A stretch of 64,000 nucleotides of DNA from Aquabacter cavernae (GTDB taxonomy: Bacteria > Pseudomonadota > Alphaproteobacteria > Rhizobiales > Xanthobacteraceae): contig NZ_RWKV01000017.1 of NCBI RefSeq assembly GCF_003993795.1, forward strand, positions 248,001 to 312,000, written 5' to 3'. Both the position numbers and the translations under genes were made by a program. Numbering within the stretch: the first letter of the stretch is position 1; every line of letters starts with the position of its first letter. Below are positions 27,759 to 36,200 of this stretch, in pieces. Under the pieces are notes generated by a model, which saw nothing but the letters and a program-made list of their open reading frames with translations, searched no databases and had not been told where the DNA came from.

Positions 27759-28135
27759 CCTTGCACGTACTCTATGTGGACGATGATGCCGATATCCGGG
27801 AGATCGCCGCCCTGTCCCTCGGCCTCGACCCCGCCATCGCCGTGGAGACCGCCGCCTCCGGGCAGGCGGCCGTGGAGCGGGCGCGGCAGGGCGGGCTCGA
27901 CCTTATCCTGCTGGACGTGATGATGCCCCAGATGGACGGGCGCACCACCTTCGCCGCCCTCCAGGGCCTCAACCTCACCCCGCCCGTGCCCGTGGTGTTC
28001 GTGACCGCGCGGACCCAGGCCCATGAGATCGCTTTGTTCAAGGATCTGGGCGCCATCGGCGTCATCGCCAAGCCGTTCGACCCCATGACGCTGGCGCGGG
28101 ACATCCGCGCGCTTCATACTGCCGCTTTGGCCTGA
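27755..28135 (+). CDS. Single-domain response regulator (receiver only)
   Basis: Free-standing CheY-like receiver of 126 residues with no output domain. All key residues are present: the acidic cluster YVDDDADI, the phospho-accepting Asp in LILLDVMMPQMDG (about residue 53), Thr in VFVTART and Lys in IAKPFDP. The ATGA overlap with the kinase gene indicates coupled translation and a cognate pair. It should signal by protein contact, for example in a phosphorelay or chemotaxis-like output. The kinase's own receiver-like domains are degenerate, so this protein probably supplies the functional receiver. Confidence 0.93.
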   Translation: MTLHVLYVDDDADIREIAALSLGLDPAIAVETAASGQAAVERARQGGLDLILLDVMMPQMDGRTTFAALQGLNLTPPVPVVFVTARTQAHEIALFKDLGAIGVIAKPFDPMTLARDIRALHTAALA

Positions 28136-28257
28136 CGCCCGCCCCGTCTGGAACCCGTCCCGGGGAGCGAACCGGGCCCTTTCTTTCGCTGACACATCAC
28201 CTTCAGACAGAGGCGGCACAGTGCCGGCTCATTTCTCGGGGGCGGGAGATCAGCCAC

Positions 28258-29178
28258 ATGGAAAACACCACCTTGGCCCGTTCGATCCGTGGCATCGGAT
28301 ATTCCATCCGGTCCACCGATCCGAACTTCGCCGACCTCCCTGCGAAGCTGGACGAAGCCGAGGCGCTGGGTGTCGATTTCGTTGAGCTGCCGCTGTTCTG
28401 CTGGACCCTCATTGCCAATGGGCAGGTGATGCGGGAGCCGCTAGAGCGGCTCGTGCGAGCCACCCGTGGCCGCCCGTTCGGCTACACAGCCCACGGCCCG
28501 CTCGCCATCAACCTGATGGAGACGCCCGCGCGAATCGGCGCGCATGCCGCGTTGCTGGATGCCGCCATCGGCGTGGCCCAGGCGGTGGAAGCGGAGCATC
28601 TCGTCATCCATACCGGCTGCGTGCGCGATCCCGACGAGACTTTCGCCGTGGGCTATGCCCGCCAGCGCGAGGCGCTCCAGCGGGCCGGCGACCGGGCCGG
28701 ACGGGCGGGCGTGACGCTGTGCGTGGAAAACATCTTCCGCTTCGCCCCCATGCGCGAAACCGCCAGCCCCTCGCGCCTCGCGAGCGAGATCGACGCCATC
28801 GCCCACCCAAGCGTGCGCGCCACGCTGGATGTGAGCCACGCCTATCTGCGCTGCGCCGACGGAAAGCTGGACCCGGTGGCGGAGATCGCGGCGCTCGCTC
28901 CCTATGCGCGCCACATCCACGCCCATGACAGTTTCGGCCTTCCCTCGGTGAGCTGGGCCATGGACGAGGCCGAGCGGCTGGGACTGGGCGAGGGCGACCT
29001 GCACCTGCCCATCGGCTGGGGCAGCCTGCCCTGGAAGACGCTGGCCGCCAGCCTCACGCCCGAGGCGGGGGCGATCCTGAACCTGGAACTGCATGGCCGC
29101 TATTGGAGCGAGCTGCCGGCGCAGATCGACATGCTGCGCGCCTTGACCGGGCGCGCGCCGCTGCCCCGCGCGGCCTGA
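28258..29178 (+). CDS. TIM-barrel protein, sugar phosphate isomerase/epimerase family
   Basis: Cytoplasmic (beta/alpha)8 protein of 306 residues of the xylose-isomerase-like / AP-endonuclease-2 superfamily. Strand-end motifs with likely metal ligands are VCVENIFRF (Glu), ATLDVSHAYLR (Asp, His), HIHAHDSFGLP (His, Asp) and LNLELHGRYW (Glu), the expected order for this fold. No substrate can be assigned. It is separated from the receiver gene by about 120 bp and ends in a strong terminator, so it may be monocistronic. Members act on sugars, inositols or hydroxypyruvate. Confidence 0.8.
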   Translation: MENTTLARSIRGIGYSIRSTDPNFADLPAKLDEAEALGVDFVELPLFCWTLIANGQVMREPLERLVRATRGRPFGYTAHGPLAINLMETPARIGAHAALLDAAIGVAQAVEAEHLVIHTGCVRDPDETFAVGYARQREALQRAGDRAGRAGVTLCVENIFRFAPMRETASPSRLASEIDAIAHPSVRATLDVSHAYLRCADGKLDPVAEIAALAPYARHIHAHDSFGLPSVSWAMDEAERLGLGEGDLHLPIGWGSLPWKTLAASLTPEAGAILNLELHGRYWSELPAQIDMLRALTGRAPLPRAA

Positions 29179-29224
29179 CCGGCGCCTGCGGACAGCCGAT
29201 CCATCCGTCCCGTGTGAGGCATGT

Positions 29225-29261
29225 CCCGGCGGCGCCCTGAGGGCTCCGCCGGGTTGTTTTT
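29225..29261 (+). terminator. Intrinsic terminator after the TIM-barrel gene
   Basis: CCCGGCGG / CCGCCGGG stem with an inner GCCCT / AGGGC pairing, followed by TTGTTTTT. With repeat copy C it accounts for the recognisable content of the 370-bp gap. Confidence 0.85.
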
Positions 29262-29367
29262 CCTGCGCCCTCGGCCGAACCGGCGCTGCGCATCCAACCC
29301 ATTGAGGAAGCGCCATTTCCAATCCGCAGGCCCGCGCGGACGCGCTTCCATGCAGATCAATCGCATT

Positions 29368-29491
29368 CTAGAGTGCGATCGCCCCATCCCGAAGCACCAG
29401 AGCGCTTCGGGATGGGGCGTGAATCGCTCTCTATCAATGAGTTAGAGACTGATTCACCCGCCAGGTTGATTCAACCTGACGGGATCAGGCT
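29368..29491 (+). repeat. Dispersed two-hairpin repeat, copy C
   Basis: A 124-bp copy of the element at 1983. It starts AGAGTGCGATCGC and carries a tip hairpin with a perfect 15-bp stem (GCCCCATCCCGAAGC / GCTTCGGGATGGGGC). The conserved middle GTGAATCGCTCTCTATC is followed by the second hairpin (GCCAGGTTGA / TCAACCTGAC, one mismatch) and GGGATCAGGCTCT. The ends form a short inverted pair, TAGAG / CTCTA. The tip stem shares almost no sequence with copy A but both are fully paired. It lies 57 bp upstream of the next gene. Confidence 0.85.
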
Positions 29492-29548
29492 CTAATGTGC
29501 GGCCGGAGCGCATCGGAGAAGAAGCGCGAGAAGCGCGGAGGGGAACCC

Positions 29549-31201
29549 ATGCAAGGCCTGCTCGATCCCAGCACAAAGAAGCTCATCCGGCGGTACGGCG
29601 TATTCGCCGCCGTCGTCATCCTGTGCGTGTTCAGCCTCATCCTGTCGTTCGGCGGCGGGCACCTCTGGCTGTTCGTGTTCTGCGTGCTGTTTCCCCTCGC
29701 CTTCGTGGGCGTGTTCGACGTCACGCAGAAGCATCACTCGCTGCTGCGCAACTATCCCATCGTGGCCTCGGTGCGCTGGATGTTCGAGGCGGTGCGGCCC
29801 TATCTGCGCCAGTACATCGTGGAGGGCGACCTGGACGGCGCGCCCTATAACCGCAAGGCGCGCAGCCTCGTCTATGCCCGCGCCAAGGGCGAGGAAGACC
29901 GCCAGCCCTTCGGCACCGAGCTGGACACCGGGGCGCCCGAATATGAATGGATGACCCATTCCATCGCGCCCATGCCCGTGGCGAGCGAGCCCTTCCGCGT
30001 GCGGGTGGGTGGCAAGGACTGCGCCAAGCCCTATGAGGCGGCGGTGCTCAACGTATCCGCCATGAGCTTCGGCTCGCTGGGGCGCAACGCCATCGAGGCG
30101 CTCAATCTCGGCGCGCAGAAGGGCGGCTTCTATCACGACACCGGCGAGGGCGGCCTCTCGCCCTATCACCGCATCCATGGCGGCGACATCGTCTGGCAGG
30201 TGGCCTCGGGCTATTTCGGCTGCCGCAACCGCGACGGCACCTTCGCGCCCGAGCTGTTCGCCGAAAAGGCGGCGGACGATCAGGTGAAGATGATCGAGGT
30301 GAAGCTGAGCCAGGGCGCCAAGCCCGGCCATGGCGGCGTGCTGCCGGCCGCCAAGGTGACGCCCGAAATCTCCCAGATCCGCGGCATCCCCATGGGCGAG
30401 GACTGCATCTCACCCGCACGCCATCCCTCCTTCGCCACCCCCTCCCAGATGATGGAATTCGTGGCGCGGCTGCGGGAACTCTCCGGCGGCAAGCCGGTGG
30501 GTCTCAAGATGTGTGTCGGCCATCCCAGCGAGGTGTTCGCCATCGCCAAGGGCATGCTGAAGACCGGCATCACGCCCGACTTCATCGTGGTGGACGGAGC
30601 CGAGGGCGGCACCGGTGCGGCGCCGCAGGAACTCACCAACCATATGGGCATGCCGCTGCGCGAGGGCCTCGTCCTCATGCGCAACGCTCTGGTGGGCGCG
30701 GGCCTGCGCGACCGGGTGCGGCTCGCCGCCTCCGGCAAGGTCACGTCCGGCTTCGGCATGGCCGCCAACATGGCGGTGGGCGCGGACTGGTGCAACGCGG
30801 CGCGCGCCTTCATGTTCTCGCTGGGCTGCGTCATGTCCATGCGCTGCCACACCGGCGACTGCCCCACCGGCATCACCACCAATGATCCCCATCTCCAGCG
30901 CGGCCTGGTGGTGGAAGACAAGGCGGAGCGCGTGGCCCGCTTCCAGCGCCACACGGTGGAGGCGCTGGCGGATCTGGTGGCGGCGGCGGGCCTCGCCCAT
31001 CCCACGGAGCTGGAGCCCCACCACATCTGGCACCGCCTGACGCCCGTGGAAGCCAAGCCCCTGGACCGTCTCTACCCCTTCCTCGCCAAGGGCATCCTGC
31101 TGGACGCCCCCGACGAGACGCCCTACGCGGCCGAATGGGCGGCGGCGAGCGCCGACAGCTTCACGCCGCTGAGCAGCGTGGGGCCCGCCCGGGCGGCCTG
31201 A
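29549..31201 (+). CDS. FMN-binding glutamate-synthase-domain protein
   Basis: Protein of 550 residues homologous to the central FMN/Fe-S synthase domain of GltB, without the amidotransferase and C-terminal domains. Two hydrophobic helices near the N-terminus (about 14-55) suggest membrane anchoring. Catalytic-domain motifs: NVSAMSFGSLGRNAIEALN, KPGHGGVLPAAKVT, VDGAEGGTGAAPQE (FMN phosphate site) and a Cys cluster GCVMSMRCHTGDCPTGI matching the 3Fe-4S site. ATG 29549 follows CGGAGGGG. Stand-alone members lack an obvious ammonia source, so true glutamate synthesis is doubtful; the reaction is unknown. Confidence 0.85.
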   Translation: MQGLLDPSTKKLIRRYGVFAAVVILCVFSLILSFGGGHLWLFVFCVLFPLAFVGVFDVTQKHHSLLRNYPIVASVRWMFEAVRPYLRQYIVEGDLDGAPYNRKARSLVYARAKGEEDRQPFGTELDTGAPEYEWMTHSIAPMPVASEPFRVRVGGKDCAKPYEAAVLNVSAMSFGSLGRNAIEALNLGAQKGGFYHDTGEGGLSPYHRIHGGDIVWQVASGYFGCRNRDGTFAPELFAEKAADDQVKMIEVKLSQGAKPGHGGVLPAAKVTPEISQIRGIPMGEDCISPARHPSFATPSQMMEFVARLRELSGGKPVGLKMCVGHPSEVFAIAKGMLKTGITPDFIVVDGAEGGTGAAPQELTNHMGMPLREGLVLMRNALVGAGLRDRVRLAASGKVTSGFGMAANMAVGADWCNAARAFMFSLGCVMSMRCHTGDCPTGITTNDPHLQRGLVVEDKAERVARFQRHTVEALADLVAAAGLAHPTELEPHHIWHRLTPVEAKPLDRLYPFLAKGILLDAPDETPYAAEWAAASADSFTPLSSVGPARAA

Positions 31202-31261
31202 GGACGCGCCTCTTGTCGAGGGGCGCCTGAGCCCCCATATCGAGCCGGAACGGGATGCCGA

Positions 31262-31332
31262 ACAGGGTCCCGAGGGAGCGGCGAAACCGCCGCTCCGGTT
31301 CCGCAAAGTCGCTTGATGAAGGACTTTGGCTC
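31262..31332 (+). promoter_or_regulatory. ROSE-like RNA thermometer in the hsp20 5' UTR
   Basis: Two hairpins directly upstream of hsp20. The first (31275-31296) has a 9-bp GC stem, GGAGCGGCG / CGCCGCTCC, with an AAAC loop. The second (31304-31328) pairs CAAAGTC-G-CTT with AAGGACTTTG around a GATG loop, sequestering the Shine-Dalgarno AAGGA (31319-31323) and leaving one bulged G (31311). The strand facing the Shine-Dalgarno reads TCGCT, matching the U-Y-G-C-U signature of ROSE elements in rhizobial heat-shock genes. Heating should melt the hairpin and free the ribosome site. Confidence 0.85.
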
Positions 31333-31761
31333 ATGTCGCGTATCTCTTCGCTGTCGAATCCCTTCCTTCTCGGGTTCGACGAGGTCGAGCGGGCACTCGA
31401 CCGCGTGACGAAGGCATCCGAGGGATATCCGCCCTACAATGTGGAGCGGATCGATCTCGCAGACGGATCGCCTCTGCGGCTGCGCATCACCCTTGCGGTG
31501 GCCGGTTTCACCGAGCAGCAGCTTGAAATCACGCTTGAAGAGCGGGAGCTGACCATCTCCGGCCGCCAGGTCGAAGAGCCGGGTGAGCGTGTCTTCCTCC
31601 ACAGAGGCATCGCAGCCCGCCAGTTCCAGCGCACCTTCGTTCTCGCCGAGGGCATGAATGTGCTCGGTGCGGAACTGCGCAATGGGCTTCTGTCCATAGA
31701 CCTCGCGAGGCCCGAGCCCACACGGCAGGCCCGGCGCATCGACATCGTATCCCTCTCGTGA
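31333..31761 (+). CDS. Small heat shock protein, Hsp20/IbpA family
   Basis: ATP-independent holdase chaperone of 142 residues. The alpha-crystallin domain runs from about residue 35 (YPPYNVERIDLADGSPLRLRI) to 130, with LEERELTISGRQVEE and FVLAEGMNVLGAELRNGLLSIDL. The C-terminal ARRIDI supplies the I-x-I-type tail contact. ATG at 31333 follows AAGGA at 9-base spacing; that site is embedded in the ROSE-like hairpin. A DUF1150 gene follows after 50 bp, a common partner in alphaproteobacteria. Confidence 0.93.
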   Translation: MSRISSLSNPFLLGFDEVERALDRVTKASEGYPPYNVERIDLADGSPLRLRITLAVAGFTEQQLEITLEERELTISGRQVEEPGERVFLHRGIAARQFQRTFVLAEGMNVLGAELRNGLLSIDLARPEPTRQARRIDIVSLS

Positions 31762-31811
31762 GGGAACCGAAGGTGCGGTGCGGTGCGTTAGCGGACAGAG
31801 AGGATATGATT

Positions 31812-32093
31812 ATGATCGCCAAGACCGAAGCTGAAACCCCGGTGGACACCCAGACCTCCACCATGACTCCCGAAGCCCTTGCGGGCCTCGGCGGCGGGCA
31901 TCTCGCCTATATGCGCACCATCCGTTCGGAGGACGTGCAGCGGCTGTTCCCCCAGGCGCCCGCCATCGCGCCGGGCCTGACGCTGTTCACCCTGCATGCG
32001 GCGGATGGCACGCCCATCCTGCTCACCGACAATCGCGAGGCGGCCTTCGCCAATGCCAGCGAGCACGACCTCATGATGGTGAGCCTGCACTGA
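31812..32093 (+). CDS. DUF1150 family protein
   Basis: Small protein of 93 residues, recognisable as DUF1150 by EALAGLGGGHLAYMRTIRSEDV and a C-terminal ILLTDNREAAFANASEHDL. Its molecular role is unknown; it regularly accompanies hsp20 genes in alphaproteobacteria, which suggests a stress-related function. An in-frame ATG lies at 31806, but ATG 31812 was chosen because GAGAGAGGA then has normal spacing. Confidence 0.85.
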   Translation: MIAKTEAETPVDTQTSTMTPEALAGLGGGHLAYMRTIRSEDVQRLFPQAPAIAPGLTLFTLHAADGTPILLTDNREAAFANASEHDLMMVSLH

Positions 32094-32100
32094 GCCCGCG

Positions 32101-32121
32101 GCCCCGGTCTTCGACCGGGGC
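32101..32121 (+). terminator. Hairpin after the hsp20-DUF1150 pair
   Basis: GCCCCGGTC-TTC-GACCGGGGC, a perfect 9-bp stem 8 bp after the DUF1150 stop. No T-run follows, so termination is likely but not certain; it sits between convergent transcripts. Confidence 0.5.
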
Positions 32122-32182
32122 GAAAGCGGCGCGGCGTTGGACCTTCACGCCTGCCGGCCATGGCCCCCGCGCGCGCTTGCCG

Positions 32183-33139
32183 TCAGGCGTGCGCCTGAGC
32201 GGGCAGCCCGAGTAGCTGGCGCGCCGGGGCATCATCCTCCGCCCCCACCAGATTGAGCAGCGGCCGAACCGAGCCGGCGAGCCGCCCCTGCCCCGCAAGG
32301 GTGGCTGCATGATCGGCAATACCTTCGGCCAGCGCGGCGGATACGTCCGCACGCACCTCGGTCTTCCCGGCATGGGCCGTGGGCGGCAGAAGGGTGTCCG
32401 CAAGCAGGTCCAGTCGCCCGGCAAGCCGCGTCGCGACGGGCGCAGGCAGGTTGCCCTGAGCCAGGAAGCTCTTGAAGAAGAAGCGCGAATCCCGCGCGCG
32501 CTTCTCCTCCGCCTCTGTAAGCAGGAAGCCGAACCCCTGCACGTTCACGTCCAGCATGCTGCGCATCACGCGCTCGCAGCTATCCACCAGATCCACGGTC
32601 CAGCCCATGCCCACCAGGGCCACCTGCATGCCGGGGCGCAAGCCCGCACGGGCCAGCAGGCTGAAGAGTTCGGACCGCGTGCGGTTGGCGACGCGGAAGA
32701 ACTCCCATTTGAAGGCGCGGATGAAGCGGTGCGTCAGCTCTTCCTGCCCAAAGCCGAACCGCCGGTCGTCGGTCAGGCCCAGATCCGACAGGACATGGTC
32801 CGCCGGGGTCGCCATTCCGAACTTGGCGAACACCTCTCGCGCATTCAGCCCGTGAAACCCCACGGCCAGCGAGACGAGCCCCTCCTCGATCATGGAATGG
32901 GATAGTTCCGCGAGGCGCAAGCGCCCTTCCGACCCGTGGATCCAGAGTTCGTTGGCGGCGGGAAAGGCCTGGGAAACCGGCCGCACCCAGCCGCAGGAAG
33001 GGTCGATGAACAGCACGAAGTCGATGGAATAGCACTCGACCTCGGAGCGCACCCATTGCAGGTAAGCCGCGAGCGCCGGGCCGGAATATGCCCGCCCCAC
33101 ATCGCGCGCCGAAACTAACGGATCGTTCAGACTGGTCAC
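32183..33139 (-). CDS. HAD-like protein lacking the catalytic N-terminal segment (glycan-locus type)
   Basis: Protein of 318 residues. It resembles the C-terminal two-thirds of HAD-family proteins associated with glycosyltransferases: SGPALAAYLQWVRSEV matches the conserved GPxLxxFxxW helix, DFVLFIDPSCGWVRPV sits where FLSRDG is normal, and MQVALVGMGWTVDLVDS where VDIGWxG is normal. The N-terminal FDxFDT phosphatase loop is absent and no room remains before the upstream gene. GTG at 33139 was chosen since AAGAGG lies 9 bases upstream; TTG at 33184 is also in frame. It follows the giant glycosyltransferase by 84 bp. Probably non-catalytic; function unknown. Confidence 0.6.
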   Translation of the reverse strand: MTSLNDPLVSARDVGRAYSGPALAAYLQWVRSEVECYSIDFVLFIDPSCGWVRPVSQAFPAANELWIHGSEGRLRLAELSHSMIEEGLVSLAVGFHGLNAREVFAKFGMATPADHVLSDLGLTDDRRFGFGQEELTHRFIRAFKWEFFRVANRTRSELFSLLARAGLRPGMQVALVGMGWTVDLVDSCERVMRSMLDVNVQGFGFLLTEAEEKRARDSRFFFKSFLAQGNLPAPVATRLAGRLDLLADTLLPPTAHAGKTEVRADVSAALAEGIADHAATLAGQGRLAGSVRPLLNLVGAEDDAPARQLLGLPAQAHA

Positions 33140-33223
33140 CCCGCCCAACCTCTTCCTCTTCCAGACATCGCCGACCACCCGCAAAACGATCAGGAGGCCC
33201 AGACGGGCCAGAAATATCCGGCC

Positions 33224-36200
33224 CTATACCTGAAGCTTGAAACCTACATCGTTCGGATGAAGGTTTTCGTTAAAGAACGGATCCTTGAGATAAAATCCCG
33301 GATGCGCGAGATCGAGCCGCTGCTTATCCAGCCGCAGGCGCGCGCGCTTTTCCGGATTGATATGGTCGATTCCGCGGCTGAGAGACTCGTAGTGCAACAG
33401 CTCCACCGCGGGGCACAGGACGTTGAAATATCCCGCCTCGATGAGCCTGTAGCAGAGATCCACGTCGTTATAGGCAACCGGGAAGCTCTCATCGAACCAG
33501 CCCACGCGCTCGAACTTGGAACGCTCCACCATGAGGCACGCGCCCGTCACCGCGCTCCAATTATATTCCAGCAGCGTCCGGGCGAAGTAGCCGGGCTCGT
33601 TGCGGGCGACACCGAGGAAGGCGTGGCTTGGCCCCGGAGCGATATTGACCACGCCCGCATGCTGGACGCGCAGGGAATTGGGATAAAGGAGCTTGGCCCC
33701 CACCGCCCCCACATGGCCGCGCTGGGCGAAGCCCGCAAGGCGTTCGAGCCAGTCGCCGTTCAGCACCTCGGTGTCGTCGTTCAGGAACAGCAGGATCTCG
33801 CCCGCAGCCGCGCGCGCGCCCACATTGCACAATTCGGAGAAATTGAACGGCCGGTCATGGGGCACGAGCCGCACACGCGGATGGGTCGCCAGCGTGGCGA
33901 GGTAGGAAAGCGCCGTTTCCTGGGTGGATCCATTGTCCACCACTACCACCTCGTAATGGTCATAGGTGGTCTTGGCGAAGATGGAATCCAGGCACTTGCG
34001 CAGCACCGCCGGATTGTTCTTCGAGGGAATGACGATGGAGACCAGCGGCGTGCCGGCCACGAAATAACGCACCCGGGAATAGGCGCCGCCCGGTCCCAGA
34101 TCCTCCACCGTGCCGGAAACGTTGCGACGGCGCATGGCATCGAGCCGCAGCGCCTTGGCCGCGACCAGGGCTGCGGGCTTCGCGTCATAAGTGCCGGAGG
34201 TGGACCCCGGAATGATGCGCCAGTGGTAGAGCACCTTGGGGATGTGGGCGATCTTCGTGGTCTGCTCGGTCACGCGCAGCACCAGGTCCCAATCCTGTGA
34301 GCCGTCATATTCGGGCCGCAGCAGGCCGGTCCGCAGCAACAGGCTCTTGCGGATGCAGCTGACGTGGCACGTATACATCAGGCTCATGAGCGTATCGGGA
34401 GACCAGTCCGGCTTGAAGAACGGCTCCACGAAATGCCCCTCGGGCGTGATCTTGTCCTCGTCGCTATAGATGAAGTCCGCGTCTTCCCTGTCAACGCACA
34501 AGGCCAGCTCGTAGAGGCAGTCCTCGGTGAGTTCGTCATCATGGTCCAGGAACACGATGTAATCGCCGCGCGCCGCATCAATGCCGGCATTGGTGGCCCC
34601 GGCGATCCCGCTGTTCTGGGACTGCAGCAGCTTGACGATGCGCGGATCATCCAGCGCGGACAGGGCGGTGCGCACCTCGTCCCTGGGGCTCGCATCGTCC
34701 ACCAGCACCAGCTCCCACCTGTCGTACCACTGGGCACGCACCGAGGCGACGAGGCGCGAGAGCAGGTCCGGGGGCGTGTTGTAGAGCGGGACGACGATGG
34801 AAAAGAGCGGCTTGCGGACAAGGCCGTCGAGGCGCGCCTGCAGGTCAGTGGGCGGCGCGGGCGGAATATAGGTATAGGCACCCTCCACCGACCAGCCATA
34901 GGTACCGCACTGGTCCGCCGGAGCGTCGGCGGGCGCATCGGCGTCCGGCACGAAGCTCACCTTGCACAGATACTTGGAGGACATCGCCCGCGGGCCGCCC
35001 TTGGTGATGAGAGGGCGGTTCGCCTCCTGGTGAACCGTGGACGCGATCCAGCGGCGCCATGAACGGGTGAACAGGCTCCCGCCCTTGATGGGCAGGCTGG
35101 GATGGGCCTTCTCGATATAATCAGCGAGCGCCAGCTCGTCCGCGCCCAGCTCGGGATGGGCGGCCCGATACTCCATGGGATCGAAGACCGGACTCGGCCG
35201 CCGCCCCTGCGGCTCTCCGATGGTGATGTAGTGCAGCAGCGGATTGATGCCGCTCGCGCTCACATCGGGATTGCTGCGCAGATAATATTCGCTGTCGAAG
35301 AGCGGGTTGGGATTCCGCCCCTCATAGGCGCCGAGCAGCATGTAATCGACGACGGGCTCGACATTGTCGAGCATGTCGTTCTTGTAATTGTAGATGTAGT
35401 AGCGCCGATTGAAGAGGCTGGATCGCGTGAGGATCCCGCACTGGTCGATCAGGGGGCTGGAGCCATAGCGGCGTACCAGCGCGCCCACCGCGCCCTTGAA
35501 ACCCCGACGCGCGCAGGAAATATGGGCCGACGCCAATTCGGCTGTGCGGACCCGACGCTCATGCTCGGCTTCGACCTGCGCTTCCAGCCTGCGAACCTCC
35601 TCCGCCAAGCCGGCGACCTCTTCCGCATTGTGCCGGCGCTGCGTCGCGAGTTCGCCGCTCAGCCGCGCCACGATCTCGGCCTGAGGACGAGAACCCCCAG
35701 GAAATGCAACCGGTTCCCGCCCGGCCGACATTTCCATGGAGGCTTCGATCCCCATGCGCTTGGTATTGTCCTTCAGGGCATGAAGGTCGCGCGCCATGTT
35801 TTCGAGCTGGGCTTCCAGGCTCTGGGCCATGCGCTGCAGTTCCGCCTCGCGCAGGCCCCGCCGCACTAGATTGGCGCCGATGGTGGCGAAATAGGACTGG
35901 ATGGCGGTGTCGGCACCGGGATCCAGCACCTGGCCGGGCGGCATCAAGAGCCCTTCGAGGCCCGCCGGCATCTTCTTGCCAATGGCCAGCACGCCGAGGC
36001 CGTGGCCGTGGTGAAACTCGAAGGTGGCGTAGCGCTGGCGCAGTTCGTCAAACAGGCGCCACACCCCGAAGCCGCGATCATGCACCTGGGTGTCGTGGAA
36101 CAGCACCACCGCATCGGCGCTCAGCTTCGGGAGCCAGCTCTCGAAATCGTGGCGGACGGCCTCGTAGGTGTGCAGCCCGTCGATATGCAGGAGATCGATC

